Assembly (NCBI GenBank): GCA_046727175.1
Contig: JBKPCD010000016.1
Location: 1 to 18,916, forward strand
Direction: 5' to 3'
Source: JBKPCD01 sp046727175
Lineage (GTDB): Bacteria; Acidobacteriota; Vicinamibacteria; Vicinamibacterales; 2-12-FULL-66-21
DNA length: 18,916 nt
The notes under the pieces were generated by a model. That model worked only from the letters and a program-made list of their open reading frames with translations, had not been told where the DNA came from and did no database searches. Positions 7,377 through 16,574 of the stretch are shown here, one piece after another (positions within the stretch are counted from its first letter, which is position 1; the number at the start of each line of letters is the position of its first letter). The translations under genes were made by a program, and so were the position numbers.

Positions 7377-8729
7377 ATGAAGAAAGGGTTCCTGCTCCCT
7401 ATCGTCGCCGTGCTCACCCTCGCGGGCGTGTTCGCGTACACGCGGAAGGGGGACCCGCAGCCCGGCGCCGGGACTGCTCCCGCGCAGGGCTCACCCACAG
7501 GCGGCGGGCGGGGCGGCGGGATGCGCACACCGATGGCGGTCGAGTTCGCGACGGTGAAACGTGCAGCCGTCGCGGAACAGATTCTCGTCGTCGGCAATCT
7601 GATTGGCGCAGCGACGGTGCAGGTCGTTCCGAGGGTGAACGGCAGGCTGCAATCCGTGGACGTGAAGTTGGGCGACCCGGTGCGCAAGGGGCAGGTGATC
7701 GCGCGCGTCGAAGACCTCGAACTGCGCGAACAAGTGCGTCAGGCGGAAGCCTCGTTCCAGGTGGCTCAAGCCACGATTCGGCAGCGCGAGGCCGACCTCA
7801 AACTGGCGACGACGAACCTCGAACGATCCAGGAGCCTCTACGAGAGGAAGCTCCTTCCCCAACAAACGTTCGACGACACCGAGGCACGGTACCAGGCCTC
7901 TCTCGCGCAGGTCGATCTGTCCCGCGCCCAGTTCGAGCAGGCGAAGGCGCGGCTCGACGAGCTCAAGATCACGCTCTCGAACACGCAGATCGTCTCCCCT
8001 GTCGACGGCTTCGTCGGAAAGCGATTCCTCGACCCGGGTGCGTTCGCGAGTACTAATGCGCCGGTCGCGTCCGTGGTCGATATCCGCGTCGTGCGGATGG
8101 TCGCTAACCTGGTCGAGAAGGATGTTCGTCACGTCGCCGCCGGCATGACAGCGGCGGTCGAAGTCGACGCGTTTCCCGGTGAAAAGTTCATCGGACGCGT
8201 GAGTCGCGTGGCGCCCGTGTTCGATCCAGCGACTCGCACCGCCGAAATGGAGATCGAGGTCCCGAATCAGGGATTCCGCCTCAAGCCCGGGATGTACGCG
8301 CGCGTGCATCTCACCGTCGCCAGCCGATCGGACACCCTGACGGTCCCCGCCGCAGCCGTGGTCAATGTCGAGGGAAAGGCCGGCGTATTCGTCGCCGCGT
8401 CGAACGAAGGTCGACAGGGCGGCGACGGCCGGCCGCGCGGGTCCGGTTCGCCAGCGACTGAAGGCCGTCAAGGCACGACCGGAACGCAAGGCACCGAGAC
8501 TCGAACCATGACCGTGCGATTCCAGCCGGTCGAGACCGGTATTCGCGAGGGTGAACAGGTTGAGATTACTTCCGGGTTGCAGGACGGCGCACGTGTGATC
8601 ACGACGGGCGCCGGGGCCCTGCGGGACGGCGATCGCGTCGTGCCAATGGCAAATCCGCAAGGAGGCGGCGATCGCGCGGAGCGCAACGGCGACGGTCAGC
8701 GGCCCCAGAAACAGGGTTCGACACGATGA
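7377..8729 (+). CDS. RND efflux periplasmic adaptor (membrane fusion protein)
   Basis: The 450-residue protein is the adaptor linking the RND pump to TolC. It has an N-terminal membrane anchor or signal (about 3-21), a Gly-rich linker, a biotinyl-lipoyl-like domain (VVPRVNGRLQSVDVKLGDPVRKGQVIARVED near 84-115), an alpha-hairpin rich in Q, A and R (about 117-200), the returning lipoyl half (TQIVSPVDGFVGKRF near 204), a beta-barrel, and a membrane-proximal domain. A Gly/Arg/Thr-rich insert sits at about 341-380, at the barrel/membrane-proximal junction. The ATG at 7377 follows AGGAAG at 7363-7368, which overlaps the TolC stop. Its own stop overlaps the pump start as ATGA, indicating coupled translation. 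Confidence 0.93.
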   Translation: MKKGFLLPIVAVLTLAGVFAYTRKGDPQPGAGTAPAQGSPTGGGRGGGMRTPMAVEFATVKRAAVAEQILVVGNLIGAATVQVVPRVNGRLQSVDVKLGDPVRKGQVIARVEDLELREQVRQAEASFQVAQATIRQREADLKLATTNLERSRSLYERKLLPQQTFDDTEARYQASLAQVDLSRAQFEQAKARLDELKITLSNTQIVSPVDGFVGKRFLDPGAFASTNAPVASVVDIRVVRMVANLVEKDVRHVAAGMTAAVEVDAFPGEKFIGRVSRVAPVFDPATRTAEMEIEVPNQGFRLKPGMYARVHLTVASRSDTLTVPAAAVVNVEGKAGVFVAASNEGRQGGDGRPRGSGSPATEGRQGTTGTQGTETRTMTVRFQPVETGIREGEQVEITSGLQDGARVITTGAGALRDGDRVVPMANPQGGGDRAERNGDGQRPQKQGSTR

Positions 8730-11700
8730 GCATTCCACGGCTAGCCATTCATCGCCCGGTCACGATGTTCATGATCAGCGGGGTCGTGATCCTGCTGGGC
8801 GTGATGTCCCTGGCTCGTCTTCCCGTAGACCTGTTGCCCGACGTCTCCTTCCCGAGCATCACGGTTCGCGTGACGTACGCGGGCGTCGGTCCGCTCGAGA
8901 TGGAGGAGCTCGTCACGCGACCGATCGAGCAAGCGATGAGCGCCGTCGCCGGCCTCGAGCGGCTCGAATCGACATCGTCCGAAGGCTCCAGCCGCGTGAC
9001 CTTGAACTTCGCCTGGGGCACCGATCTGAACGAAGCGGCCGACGACGTGCGCAATCGGCTCGATCGGGTCCGAGGGCGCCTGCCGGAGGAAGCGGACGCC
9101 CCCGTCATGTTCAAGTTCGACGCGAATGCGCAACCGATCATGGGCGTCGGCGTCGAAGGAGACTTCGATCGCGTGCGTCTGCGGGAGATTGGCGAGCACG
9201 AATTGTCGCCGCGGCTCGAGCGGGTGCCTGGCGTTGCGTCGGTCAGCGTCGAGGGCGGCTTGCGACGTCAGATCCACGTCGCGCTGTCGAAGGAAAAGAC
9301 CCGGGCGCTCGAGCTGCCGGTGGATCGCATCGTCAACCTGCTGCGCACCGAGAATCAGAACATCCCGCTCGGAGAGATCGACGAGGGTGACCGCACGTAT
9401 CTCGTCAGGAGCCAGGGACAGTTCGAGAACCTCGATCAGATTCGCGACATGGTGGTGATGACGCGCGAAGGCGTACCGGTTTACATGCGCGACATCGCCG
9501 AGGTCGCCGACTCGACCGAAGACTTCCGCTCCTTCACTCGGATCAACGGCAAGCCAGGCGTACGACTTCGCATCACCAAGCAGTCGGGTCAGAACACGGT
9601 GGCGATCGCGGATGCAGTCCGCGCGGAGATCGCGCGCATCAATCGGGAAGTGCCGGGGATTACGCTGACCACGCTCGACGACAGCTCGGTGTTCATCAAG
9701 CGATCGATCACGGCGGTGCAGGAGCACGCGATGATTGGCGGCGTCCTCGTAATGCTGATCATCTTCCTGTTTCTCAGGAATCTGCGTGCCACGTTAATCG
9801 TCTTCACCTCGATCCCGGTCTCCGTCATCGGCACGTTCGCCCTGCTCTACTTCGCGGGCTACACGCTGAACACGATGACGTTCGGCGGGCTGGCGCTCGG
9901 GATCGGGATGATTGTCGATGCGGCAATCGTCGTGCTCGAGAACACCTTCCGTCACATGGAGCACGGCAAAGATCGCATGCAGGCGTCGATTGACGCGAGC
10001 GAGGAAGTCTGGTCGGCCATTCTGGCGTCGACGCTGACGCACATCGCCGTCTTCATCCCACTGCTCTTCCTCACTGGTGTGTCGAGCATCCTCTTCAAGC
10101 AGCTCTCGATCGTCGTAATGTTCTCGCTCTCGATGTCGCTGTTCGTGGCGGTGACGATCGTTCCGGTGCTCTGCTCGCGCCTGTTGAAGCTGCCGCCGCC
10201 AGCCGGCGAACGTCGCGGCGTGCTCGGACGGCTGTACACCGCCAGCGAGAGAATCCTCGACGGAATGGACGACGGCTATCGGCGGCTGATACACCGGGCA
10301 CTGATGCATCGCCCGACCGTCATCGGCGTCGGTACCGCGGCGGTCGTCGGCGCCTTCCTTATCCTGCCGACGATCGGCTTCGAGCTCATGCCCCAGGCCG
10401 ACGAGGGTGAAGTGAACGTCACTGCGGAGTTGCCCGTCGGCACTCGCATCGAGCGGATGCAGGACGTCGCGCTGCGGCTGGAGGCGTTCCTCAACGACAA
10501 CGTCCCGGAACAGGAAACCATCATCACGCAGGCAGGTGGCGGCGGCGGGTTCGGACCCATGGGGGGCGGGAGCCGGACGAATGCGAACATCCGGCTCGTC
10601 CCGAAGGATCAGCGCACGCGCAGCAGCGAGCAGATCGCACGCGATTTGAACCGGCAGCTCACGGGGGTGATCCCGGGCGTTATCATCACGACCCGCGCGT
10701 CGGGCGGCAACCAGCAGTTCAACAGAATTCTCGGGGGCGCCGGCGACTCGCGCCTGGCTCTCGAGATCCGTGGCGACGGTTTCGCGCAGGCGCGCCAGCT
10801 CGCGCAGGCCGCCAAGAGCATCATGGACCGCGTTCCTGAGGTGCGGAACGCGCGAGTAGGGCGCGACGACGGGCGGCCCGAGCTCGCGATTCAAGTCGAT
10901 CGGCCGAAGGCCGCCATCCTCGGGCTGTCGGTCTCGGGCGTCGCGAACTCAATCCGCACGAACGTTGGTGGAACGCAGGCGGCGTTCTTCCGGGAGGCCG
11001 GCAACGAGTACCCGATCATCGTCCGCTTGCGCGAAGCCGACAGGGAACGCGTCGAGGACATCAACGACATCCTGGTCAGCAACCCGCAGGGTCAGGTGTT
11101 GCAGGCGAAGAACCTCCTCACGCTCAAGAATCAGGCCGGCCCCACGGAGATTCAGCGCAAGAATCAGGAACGCATCATTCGCGTCACGGCGGAACCGGAG
11201 GTGACGTTGAGCGACGCGGTTGCCGCGGTCAACGCGCGACTGCCTGAGATTCGCGTGCCGTCCGAATTCCAGCTTGGTTTCGGCTCTGAGGTCGAGGAGC
11301 AGGCGCGAGCGTTCGAGCAGCTCCAGCTGATGCTGATCCTCGCCATCGTCCTGGTTTACGCCGTCATGGCCTCGCAGTACGAGTCGCTTCGCGATCCGTT
11401 CATCATCATGTTCTCCGTGCCGCTAGCAGCAATAGGCGTCGTGCTCGCGCTGAAGCTGACGGGAACGTCCTTCAGTCTTCAGGCCTACATCGGAGTAATC
11501 ATGCTGGCGGGCATCGTCGTGAGTAACGCGATCCTGCTCGTCGACTACACCAACGTGCTGCGCCGCCGCGACGGGATGTCGCTGCGCGAAGCGGTCGAGA
11601 CAGCGGGCCGGACGAGACTGCGGCCGATTCTGATGACGAGCCTCGCCACCATCCTCGGCCTCGTGCCGATGTCGCTCGGGATCGGCGAAGGATCGGAGCT

Positions 11701-11839
11701 CCAGGCGCCACTCGCGCGTGTCGTGATTGGCGGCCTGACGGCGTCGACCCTGATTACCCTGGTGTTCGTGCCCACGGTGTACACGATTTTCGAGGAAGGC
11801 TGGAAAGGGCTGCGCTCCGGATCGCCCAAGCACTCGTAG
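8726..11839 (+). CDS. RND efflux pump, AcrB-like (HAE-1 type)
   Basis: The 1037-residue inner-membrane pump has the RND layout: TM1 near 10-30, a large periplasmic porter domain, TM2-6, a second porter domain, and TM8-12. It would export hydrophobic or toxic compounds by proton antiport. TM4 reads GMIVDAAIVVLEN, keeping one acidic residue (D398, equivalent to AcrB D407) with Ala where AcrB has D408. TM10 reads IVVSNAILLVDY, with Ser933 where AcrB has Lys940. TM11 keeps RLRPILMTS (R966, T971). The relay therefore differs from AcrB. A Gly-rich loop GGGGGFGPMGGG occurs near 605-617. The ATG overlaps the adaptor stop by 4 nt. Substrates cannot be told from sequence. Confidence 0.95.
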   Translation: MSIPRLAIHRPVTMFMISGVVILLGVMSLARLPVDLLPDVSFPSITVRVTYAGVGPLEMEELVTRPIEQAMSAVAGLERLESTSSEGSSRVTLNFAWGTDLNEAADDVRNRLDRVRGRLPEEADAPVMFKFDANAQPIMGVGVEGDFDRVRLREIGEHELSPRLERVPGVASVSVEGGLRRQIHVALSKEKTRALELPVDRIVNLLRTENQNIPLGEIDEGDRTYLVRSQGQFENLDQIRDMVVMTREGVPVYMRDIAEVADSTEDFRSFTRINGKPGVRLRITKQSGQNTVAIADAVRAEIARINREVPGITLTTLDDSSVFIKRSITAVQEHAMIGGVLVMLIIFLFLRNLRATLIVFTSIPVSVIGTFALLYFAGYTLNTMTFGGLALGIGMIVDAAIVVLENTFRHMEHGKDRMQASIDASEEVWSAILASTLTHIAVFIPLLFLTGVSSILFKQLSIVVMFSLSMSLFVAVTIVPVLCSRLLKLPPPAGERRGVLGRLYTASERILDGMDDGYRRLIHRALMHRPTVIGVGTAAVVGAFLILPTIGFELMPQADEGEVNVTAELPVGTRIERMQDVALRLEAFLNDNVPEQETIITQAGGGGGFGPMGGGSRTNANIRLVPKDQRTRSSEQIARDLNRQLTGVIPGVIITTRASGGNQQFNRILGGAGDSRLALEIRGDGFAQARQLAQAAKSIMDRVPEVRNARVGRDDGRPELAIQVDRPKAAILGLSVSGVANSIRTNVGGTQAAFFREAGNEYPIIVRLREADRERVEDINDILVSNPQGQVLQAKNLLTLKNQAGPTEIQRKNQERIIRVTAEPEVTLSDAVAAVNARLPEIRVPSEFQLGFGSEVEEQARAFEQLQLMLILAIVLVYAVMASQYESLRDPFIIMFSVPLAAIGVVLALKLTGTSFSLQAYIGVIMLAGIVVSNAILLVDYTNVLRRRDGMSLREAVETAGRTRLRPILMTSLATILGLVPMSLGIGEGSELQAPLARVVIGGLTASTLITLVFVPTVYTIFEEGWKGLRSGSPKHS

Positions 11840-11841
11840 GC

Positions 11842-11857
11842 CTGGTCGGACGACCAG
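11842..11857. promoter_or_regulatory. Palindrome between RND and macA genes
   Basis: CTGGTCG-GA-CGACCAG is a perfect 7-bp inverted repeat around 2 nt, in the 33-nt gap between the pump stop and the macA start. As RNA it would form a 6-bp stem with a GGAC loop. There is no T-run, so it is not a standard terminator. It could be a small intercistronic hairpin or a dimeric operator; chance is also possible. Confidence 0.3.
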
Positions 11858-11872
11858 CCGGGATTCGCGGTT

Positions 11873-13702
11873 ATGAAGAGAACCATTGTCACCCTCATCG
11901 TGCTCATCGCGGTTGCCGCGGGAGTCGGCGCGTACTATCGAAGCCGGCGCGCCCCCGAACCGCAGGTCACCACGGCGCCAGTCACGAGAGGCGACGTCGT
12001 CGACGTCGTCGCCGCGACCGGCACGCTCGAAGCTGTGGAAACAGTCGATGTCGGCACGCAGGTATCGGGAATCGTCCAGGAGCTGTACGCGGACTTCAAC
12101 AACATCGTCAAGAAAGGCCACGTGATCGCGAAGCTCGATCCGTCGCTGATTCAGACGCAGATCGAGCAGCAGCAGGCCAACGTCACGCGATCCCAGGCCG
12201 AGCTCGAACGTCTGCGCGTGACCCTCGCAGACGCAAAACAGAAGCTCGACCGCGCTCAGGCGATGTGGGCCAAGAACCTGATCCCGCGCACGGACCTCGA
12301 GACCGCCGAAGTCAACGTGAAATCGGCGGACGCGCAAATCAAGTCCGCCGAAGCGGCACTCGTCCAGGCGCAGGCGAGCCTCAACAGCCAGAAAGTGAAT
12401 CTGCAGCACACGATCATCACGGCACCCATCGACGGAATCGTGATCTCGCGGAACGTCGATGTCGGGCAGACGGTGCAGGCGAGCATGCAGGCGCCGACGT
12501 TGTACGTCCTTGCCGCCGACCTGACGAAAATGCAGGTCGTCGCGAACATCGATGAAGCTGACGTAGGCAGGATGAGACCCAATCAGCCGGTCACGTTCCA
12601 TGTCGACGCCTACCCGACCGAGACATTCACGGGCACAGTGACCCAGGTTCGACTGCAGCCGACGGTGGTGCAGAACGTCGTCACGTACTCCACCGTGATC
12701 TCGGTGCCGAATCCCGACTACAAGCTGAAGCCGGGCATGACCGCCAGCGTCAACGTCGAGATCGCCCGGCGTTCCAACGTGCTGAGGATTCCAACTGCGT
12801 CACTTCGTTTCCGGCCGACCGAAGAGATGTTTCAAGTGCTGAATCAGCAGATGCCTCCCGAGCTGCAACGCGGTCGTGGGGGCCTCGGAACCGGCCGCGC
12901 TGGTGGTGGACGAAACACGCAGGGGCAAGCGCCCGGCCAGGGCGGAAATCCACCCTCGAACGCCGCACCTGGTACATCAGCTCCTGGCCCCCAACCGGGG
13001 GCGACGACTCCCGGCACGTCCGCGCCGTCAGGCACGCCACCGAATCAGCCGACGCCGACGAACCAACAGGCGCGTGGCGATCGACCCGGATCACCGGAGG
13101 GCCGTGGTGGCGGTGATCGCCCGGGGAGCGGCGAATCCGGCGGCGGCTCCGGTGGACGCGGGTTCGATCCGAACATGACGCCGGAAGAGCGGCGCAAGCG
13201 AATGGACGAGCGCATGGCCAACATGTCGCCCGAGGAGCGCGAGCGGTGGATGGCCCGGCGAGCCGAGGCGGGCGGACGAGACGGCATTGGCGGAAACCAC
13301 GATCAGCAGGGCGGGAAGCAAGCCAACGCACGGCAAGACCCCAACCGTGGTATCGCAGCGAGCATTGCGCCGGGAGCTCTACACGACAGCGGCAAGAGCA
13401 CGATCGACGAGCTGTTCGGTCCGCTTCCGCAGGTCGAGACGCGCGGGCGCGCCTGGCTTTACATGGACAAGAAACTGAAACCCGTCAACCTGCGGCTTGG
13501 CGTCAGCGACAGCACGTATTCGGAGCTCCTCAGCGGTGACTTGAAGGAAGGTCAGGAAGTCGTCATCAGCATGATCACCGGCCTCGAGCCGAGGGTCACG
13601 CCGGGTCAGCAGGGTGGACAGAACAACAACCCGCTGATGGGTCCGCAGCGCGGCCGTGGCCCAGGCGGCGGACCCGGCGGCGGCGGTGGAAGAGGACGGT
13701 AA
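11873..13702 (+). CDS. macA: MacA-like adaptor with large low-complexity insert
   Basis: The 609-residue protein is a MacA-type periplasmic adaptor for the ABC permease encoded downstream. Residues 3-21 are a membrane anchor. The lipoyl half (VGTQVSGIVQELYADFNN), the alpha-hairpin (about 95-180), the second lipoyl half (ITAPIDGIVISRNVDVGQTV) and the beta-barrel are normal. After ASLRFRPTEEMF (about 311-322) the protein departs from the usual ~370-400-residue length. Residues ~323-495 are rich in Gly, Pro, Gln and Arg, with two helix-like blocks MTPEERRKRMDERMANM and MSPEERERWMARR. The membrane-proximal domain then resumes (RGRAWLYMDKKLKPVNLRLG), ending in a Gly/Arg tail from about 580. The ATG at 11873 has only a weak GGGA upstream. 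Confidence 0.9.
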   Translation: MKRTIVTLIVLIAVAAGVGAYYRSRRAPEPQVTTAPVTRGDVVDVVAATGTLEAVETVDVGTQVSGIVQELYADFNNIVKKGHVIAKLDPSLIQTQIEQQQANVTRSQAELERLRVTLADAKQKLDRAQAMWAKNLIPRTDLETAEVNVKSADAQIKSAEAALVQAQASLNSQKVNLQHTIITAPIDGIVISRNVDVGQTVQASMQAPTLYVLAADLTKMQVVANIDEADVGRMRPNQPVTFHVDAYPTETFTGTVTQVRLQPTVVQNVVTYSTVISVPNPDYKLKPGMTASVNVEIARRSNVLRIPTASLRFRPTEEMFQVLNQQMPPELQRGRGGLGTGRAGGGRNTQGQAPGQGGNPPSNAAPGTSAPGPQPGATTPGTSAPSGTPPNQPTPTNQQARGDRPGSPEGRGGGDRPGSGESGGGSGGRGFDPNMTPEERRKRMDERMANMSPEERERWMARRAEAGGRDGIGGNHDQQGGKQANARQDPNRGIAASIAPGALHDSGKSTIDELFGPLPQVETRGRAWLYMDKKLKPVNLRLGVSDSTYSELLSGDLKEGQEVVISMITGLEPRVTPGQQGGQNNNPLMGPQRGRGPGGGPGGGGGRGR

Positions 13703-13833
13703 ATTGCAGATTGCAGATTGCGGATTGACGGATTGCTGATTGCAGAGTGACGGATTGGCGAGTGCAGATTGAGCGACGACAATTCACAGGCCGCAATCCG
13801 TCAATCAGCAGTTTGCAATCTGCAATCCGCAAT
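13703..13833. repeat. ATTGCAG-type heptamer array with inverted block
   Basis: Starting one base after the macA stop, ten head-to-tail 7-8-nt units run from 13703 to 13775: ATTGCAG, ATTGCAG, ATTGCGG, ATTGACGG, ATTGCTG, ATTGCAG, AGTGACGG, ATTGGCG, AGTGCAG, ATTGAGCG. After 15 nt, 13791-13833 carries the same units inverted (CCGCAAT, CCGTCAAT, CAGCAGT, TTGCAAT, CTGCAAT, CCGCAAT). The outer arms, 13703-13721 and 13815-13833, pair over 19 nt with one mismatch. The region could fold into a long hairpin or cruciform between macA and the ATPase gene. Confidence 0.85.
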
Positions 13834-13850
13834 GACACCCTTTCATCAGT

Positions 13851-14657
<807 letters not shown>

Positions 14658-14670
14658 CACACGGACGGGT

Positions 14671-14705
14671 GCGGATAATCACGGGAGGCGGATGAACACG
14701 GATCC
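14671..14705. repeat. Two-copy 17-nt repeat before permease gene
   Basis: GCGGATAATCACGGGAG (14671-14687) is followed by GCGGATGAACACGGATC (14688-14704), matching at most positions; further CACGGA words lie at 14640 and 14661. It fills most of the 60-nt gap between the ATPase and permease genes. The junction also contains a possible 13-codon frame (14692-14733) whose TGA overlaps an ATG at 14730. Confidence 0.5.
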
Positions 14706-14717
14706 GCAAATAGATCA

Positions 14718-15932
14718 ATGTCAATACTCATGACCTTGCGGATCGCCTTGAAGGCGCTCAATCGCAACAAGATGCGGACGATCCTGACGATGCTGGGGAT
14801 GATCATCGGCGTCGGCGCGGTGATCACGATGGTCGCGCTCGGCCGCGGCGCTCAGACCACGATCGAGGAGCAGGTCAAGGCAGCCGGAACGAACATGATC
14901 ACGGTCAACGCCGGAAACTTCTCGTTCGGAGGCGTTCGCCAAGGTCAGGGGATGTCGACCACGCTCACCGCGGAAGATGCCGCGGCGCTCAGGCAGCTTC
15001 CAGGCATCCAGTACGTCGCCGCCGGCGTGAACAGCCGCGGCCAGGTCATTGCCGGCAACCAGAACTGGTCGACGCAGATTCAGGGCACCGACGTCGACTT
15101 GCCGCTGATTCGCAACTGGCCGGTGAAATACGGTGCTTTCTTCACGCCGCAGGGCGTGACGAGCGCCGCGAAGGTCGCGGTTCTCGGTACGGTGGTGTCC
15201 GATACGCTCTTCGGCACGGACGTCGATCCGACCGGACAGATCATCCGAATCCGCAACCAGCCGTTCAAAGTCATTGGCGTCATGTCCTCGAAAGGCACGT
15301 CGGGCATGGGCCAGGATCAGGACGACACGATCTTCGCACCGTACACGACAGTGCAGAAGAAGCTTCAGGGCATTCAGCACATCAACAAGATCGACGTCTC
15401 CGCGTTCAGCGCAGACACCGCGCCCGTTGCCACGGCAATCGGCGAGACCCTGCGCCTCCGCCACAAGCTCGTCGGAAACGAGCCCGACGACTTCATGGTC
15501 CGCACGCTCGAAGAAATGGCCAGCATTCGCACCGAAACGACGCGCACGATGACGACGCTCCTCGCCGCAATTGCCGGCGTGTCACTCATCGTCGGCGGCA
15601 TCGGCATCATGAACATCATGCTCGTTTCAGTGACCGAGCGTACGCGTGAGATCGGTCTGCGCATGGCCATCGGCGCGCGAGGCAAGGACGTGCTGTTGCA
15701 GTTCCTCGTCGAGGCGGTCGTGCTCAGTCTCTTCGGCGGATTGCTCGGGATCGGAATGGGGTACGGCTTATCCGGTGCAGCAGAGACGTTCCTGCAGTGG
15801 CCGACGACGATTCCGCCGGAAGCAATTGGGATGGCGTTTGGCTTCGCTGCGGTGACTGGCGTATTCTTCGGGTTCTATCCGGCGCTGAAAGCGGCGCGCC
15901 TGGATCCAATCGAAGCTCTGCGGTTCGAATAG
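14718..15932 (+). CDS. MacB-type ABC transporter permease
   Basis: The 404-residue protein is a MacB/FtsX-type permease. TM1 is near 20-42, a large periplasmic domain covers about 43-270, and TM2 (278-302), TM3 (326-352) and TM4 (368-388) follow. The family motif GGIGIMNIMLVSVTERTREIGLRMAIGAR lies after TM2, and the C-terminus FYPALKAARLDPIEALR is typical. With the ATPase and MacA it would form a MacAB-TolC-like exporter that moves periplasmic substrates such as peptides, lipids or siderophores outward. Two starts are possible: ATG 14718, chosen because relatives carry a few residues before MTLRIAL, and ATG 14730. Neither has a good ribosome-binding site. It is probably the last gene of the export operon; 15933-16059 shows no clear terminator. 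Confidence 0.94.
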   Translation: MSILMTLRIALKALNRNKMRTILTMLGMIIGVGAVITMVALGRGAQTTIEEQVKAAGTNMITVNAGNFSFGGVRQGQGMSTTLTAEDAAALRQLPGIQYVAAGVNSRGQVIAGNQNWSTQIQGTDVDLPLIRNWPVKYGAFFTPQGVTSAAKVAVLGTVVSDTLFGTDVDPTGQIIRIRNQPFKVIGVMSSKGTSGMGQDQDDTIFAPYTTVQKKLQGIQHINKIDVSAFSADTAPVATAIGETLRLRHKLVGNEPDDFMVRTLEEMASIRTETTRTMTTLLAAIAGVSLIVGGIGIMNIMLVSVTERTREIGLRMAIGARGKDVLLQFLVEAVVLSLFGGLLGIGMGYGLSGAAETFLQWPTTIPPEAIGMAFGFAAVTGVFFGFYPALKAARLDPIEALRFE

Positions 15933-16059
15933 CGCGCTGTGCTGAAACGATCTTCGCTGGTCGGTCGTTACAGATCGACAGCTATAAAGAGATCAGTCGG
16001 GGTTGCAGCCGAGTAGGCAGACGGGGATTAAAAGATACTTTCTTCAAAGGAGCACACGC

Positions 16060-16518
16060 ATGCAGCGGGCAAGGATCGGAATGATCGCGGTCGCCGTGCT
16101 GGCGATAGCGACGGTTGCGTTCGCGCAGAGCAAGCCCGATTTCTCGGGTACGTGGACGCCGGAACCGGCGGCCGGTGCACCGCCCGCCGGAACGGCGGGT
16201 GGCGGCGGGGGTGGGGGCCGTGGCATGGCTGGCCCAATGACCGTCAAGCAGACGGCCGACTCGATCGCGATCGAACGCGAGGGTCGGAACGGGAAAATGA
16301 CCACGACGTACAAACTGGACGGAACCGAAACAGACGTTCAGATGGGCCAGATGACCGCGAAGGCCTCCGCGAAGTGGGATGGTAACAAGCTCGTCATCAC
16401 GACCAAAACCGATCAGGGTGAGAATACGCAGACCTGGTCGCTCGAGGGTGGCAACCTCGTCGTCGAGCGGACGGGCGCACGCGGCTCAGGGAAGACGACC
16501 TACAAGAAGACGACCTAG
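16060..16518 (+). CDS. Small secreted protein with DFSGTW motif
   Basis: The 152-residue protein has a clean signal peptide (about 1-22, ending AFA before QSKPDFSGTW). The mature part begins with the DFSGTW motif common in secreted beta-rich proteins of Acidobacteria-like genomes, then a Pro/Gly-rich loop (GGGGGGGRGMAGP), then alternating beta-strand-like stretches (DSIAIERE, MTTTYKLDG, KASAKWDGNKLVITTKT, TWSLEGGNLVVERTG). This suggests a small beta-barrel or sandwich in the periplasm or outside the cell; no function is known to me. The ATG at 16060 follows AAAGGAG at 16046-16052 with good spacing. It lies 127 nt after the permease gene and ends just before a strong terminator, so it could have its own promoter or close the export operon. 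Confidence 0.75.
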   Translation: MQRARIGMIAVAVLAIATVAFAQSKPDFSGTWTPEPAAGAPPAGTAGGGGGGGRGMAGPMTVKQTADSIAIEREGRNGKMTTTYKLDGTETDVQMGQMTAKASAKWDGNKLVITTKTDQGENTQTWSLEGGNLVVERTGARGSGKTTYKKTT

Positions 16519-16545
16519 GCGCTCAGGAACAACCTGACGCACGCA

Positions 16546-16574
16546 GGCCGGGAGCAAGTGCTTCCGGCCCTTTT
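16546..16574 (+). terminator. Rho-independent terminator
   Basis: A 10-bp stem GGCCGGGAGC / GCTTCCGGCC with one G-U pair closes a 4-nt loop AAGT and is followed by C and TTTT. It starts 27 nt after the stop of the secreted-protein gene and ends at the convergent folK stop. The T-run is on the plus strand only, so it ends the plus-strand transcript. Confidence 0.85.

Noticed and set aside
7491..8738. 415-codon minus-strand frame opposite the RND adaptor
   Set aside because: Antisense shadow of a well-supported adaptor; composition is low-complexity and no family motif is visible.
8741..10894. Long minus-strand open frames (8741-9727 and 9794-10894) opposite the RND pump gene
   Set aside because: They lie entirely antisense to a clear RND pump; their products are Arg/His/Asp-rich without domains, as expected from high GC at third positions.
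11423..12601. 392-codon minus-strand frame across the end of the RND pump and the start of macA
   Set aside because: It spans a plausible gene boundary on the other strand and encodes Arg/Asp/His-rich sequence without domain features.
13703..13833. CRISPR-like array
   Set aside because: Units are 7-8 nt without spacers, and no cas gene is present.
15983..16039. Promoter for the secreted protein at 16060 (TATAAA at 15983, or TTGCAG at 16003 with an AT-rich stretch)
   Set aside because: Neither candidate has a matching partner hexamer at 16-18 nt, so the support is too weak to list.
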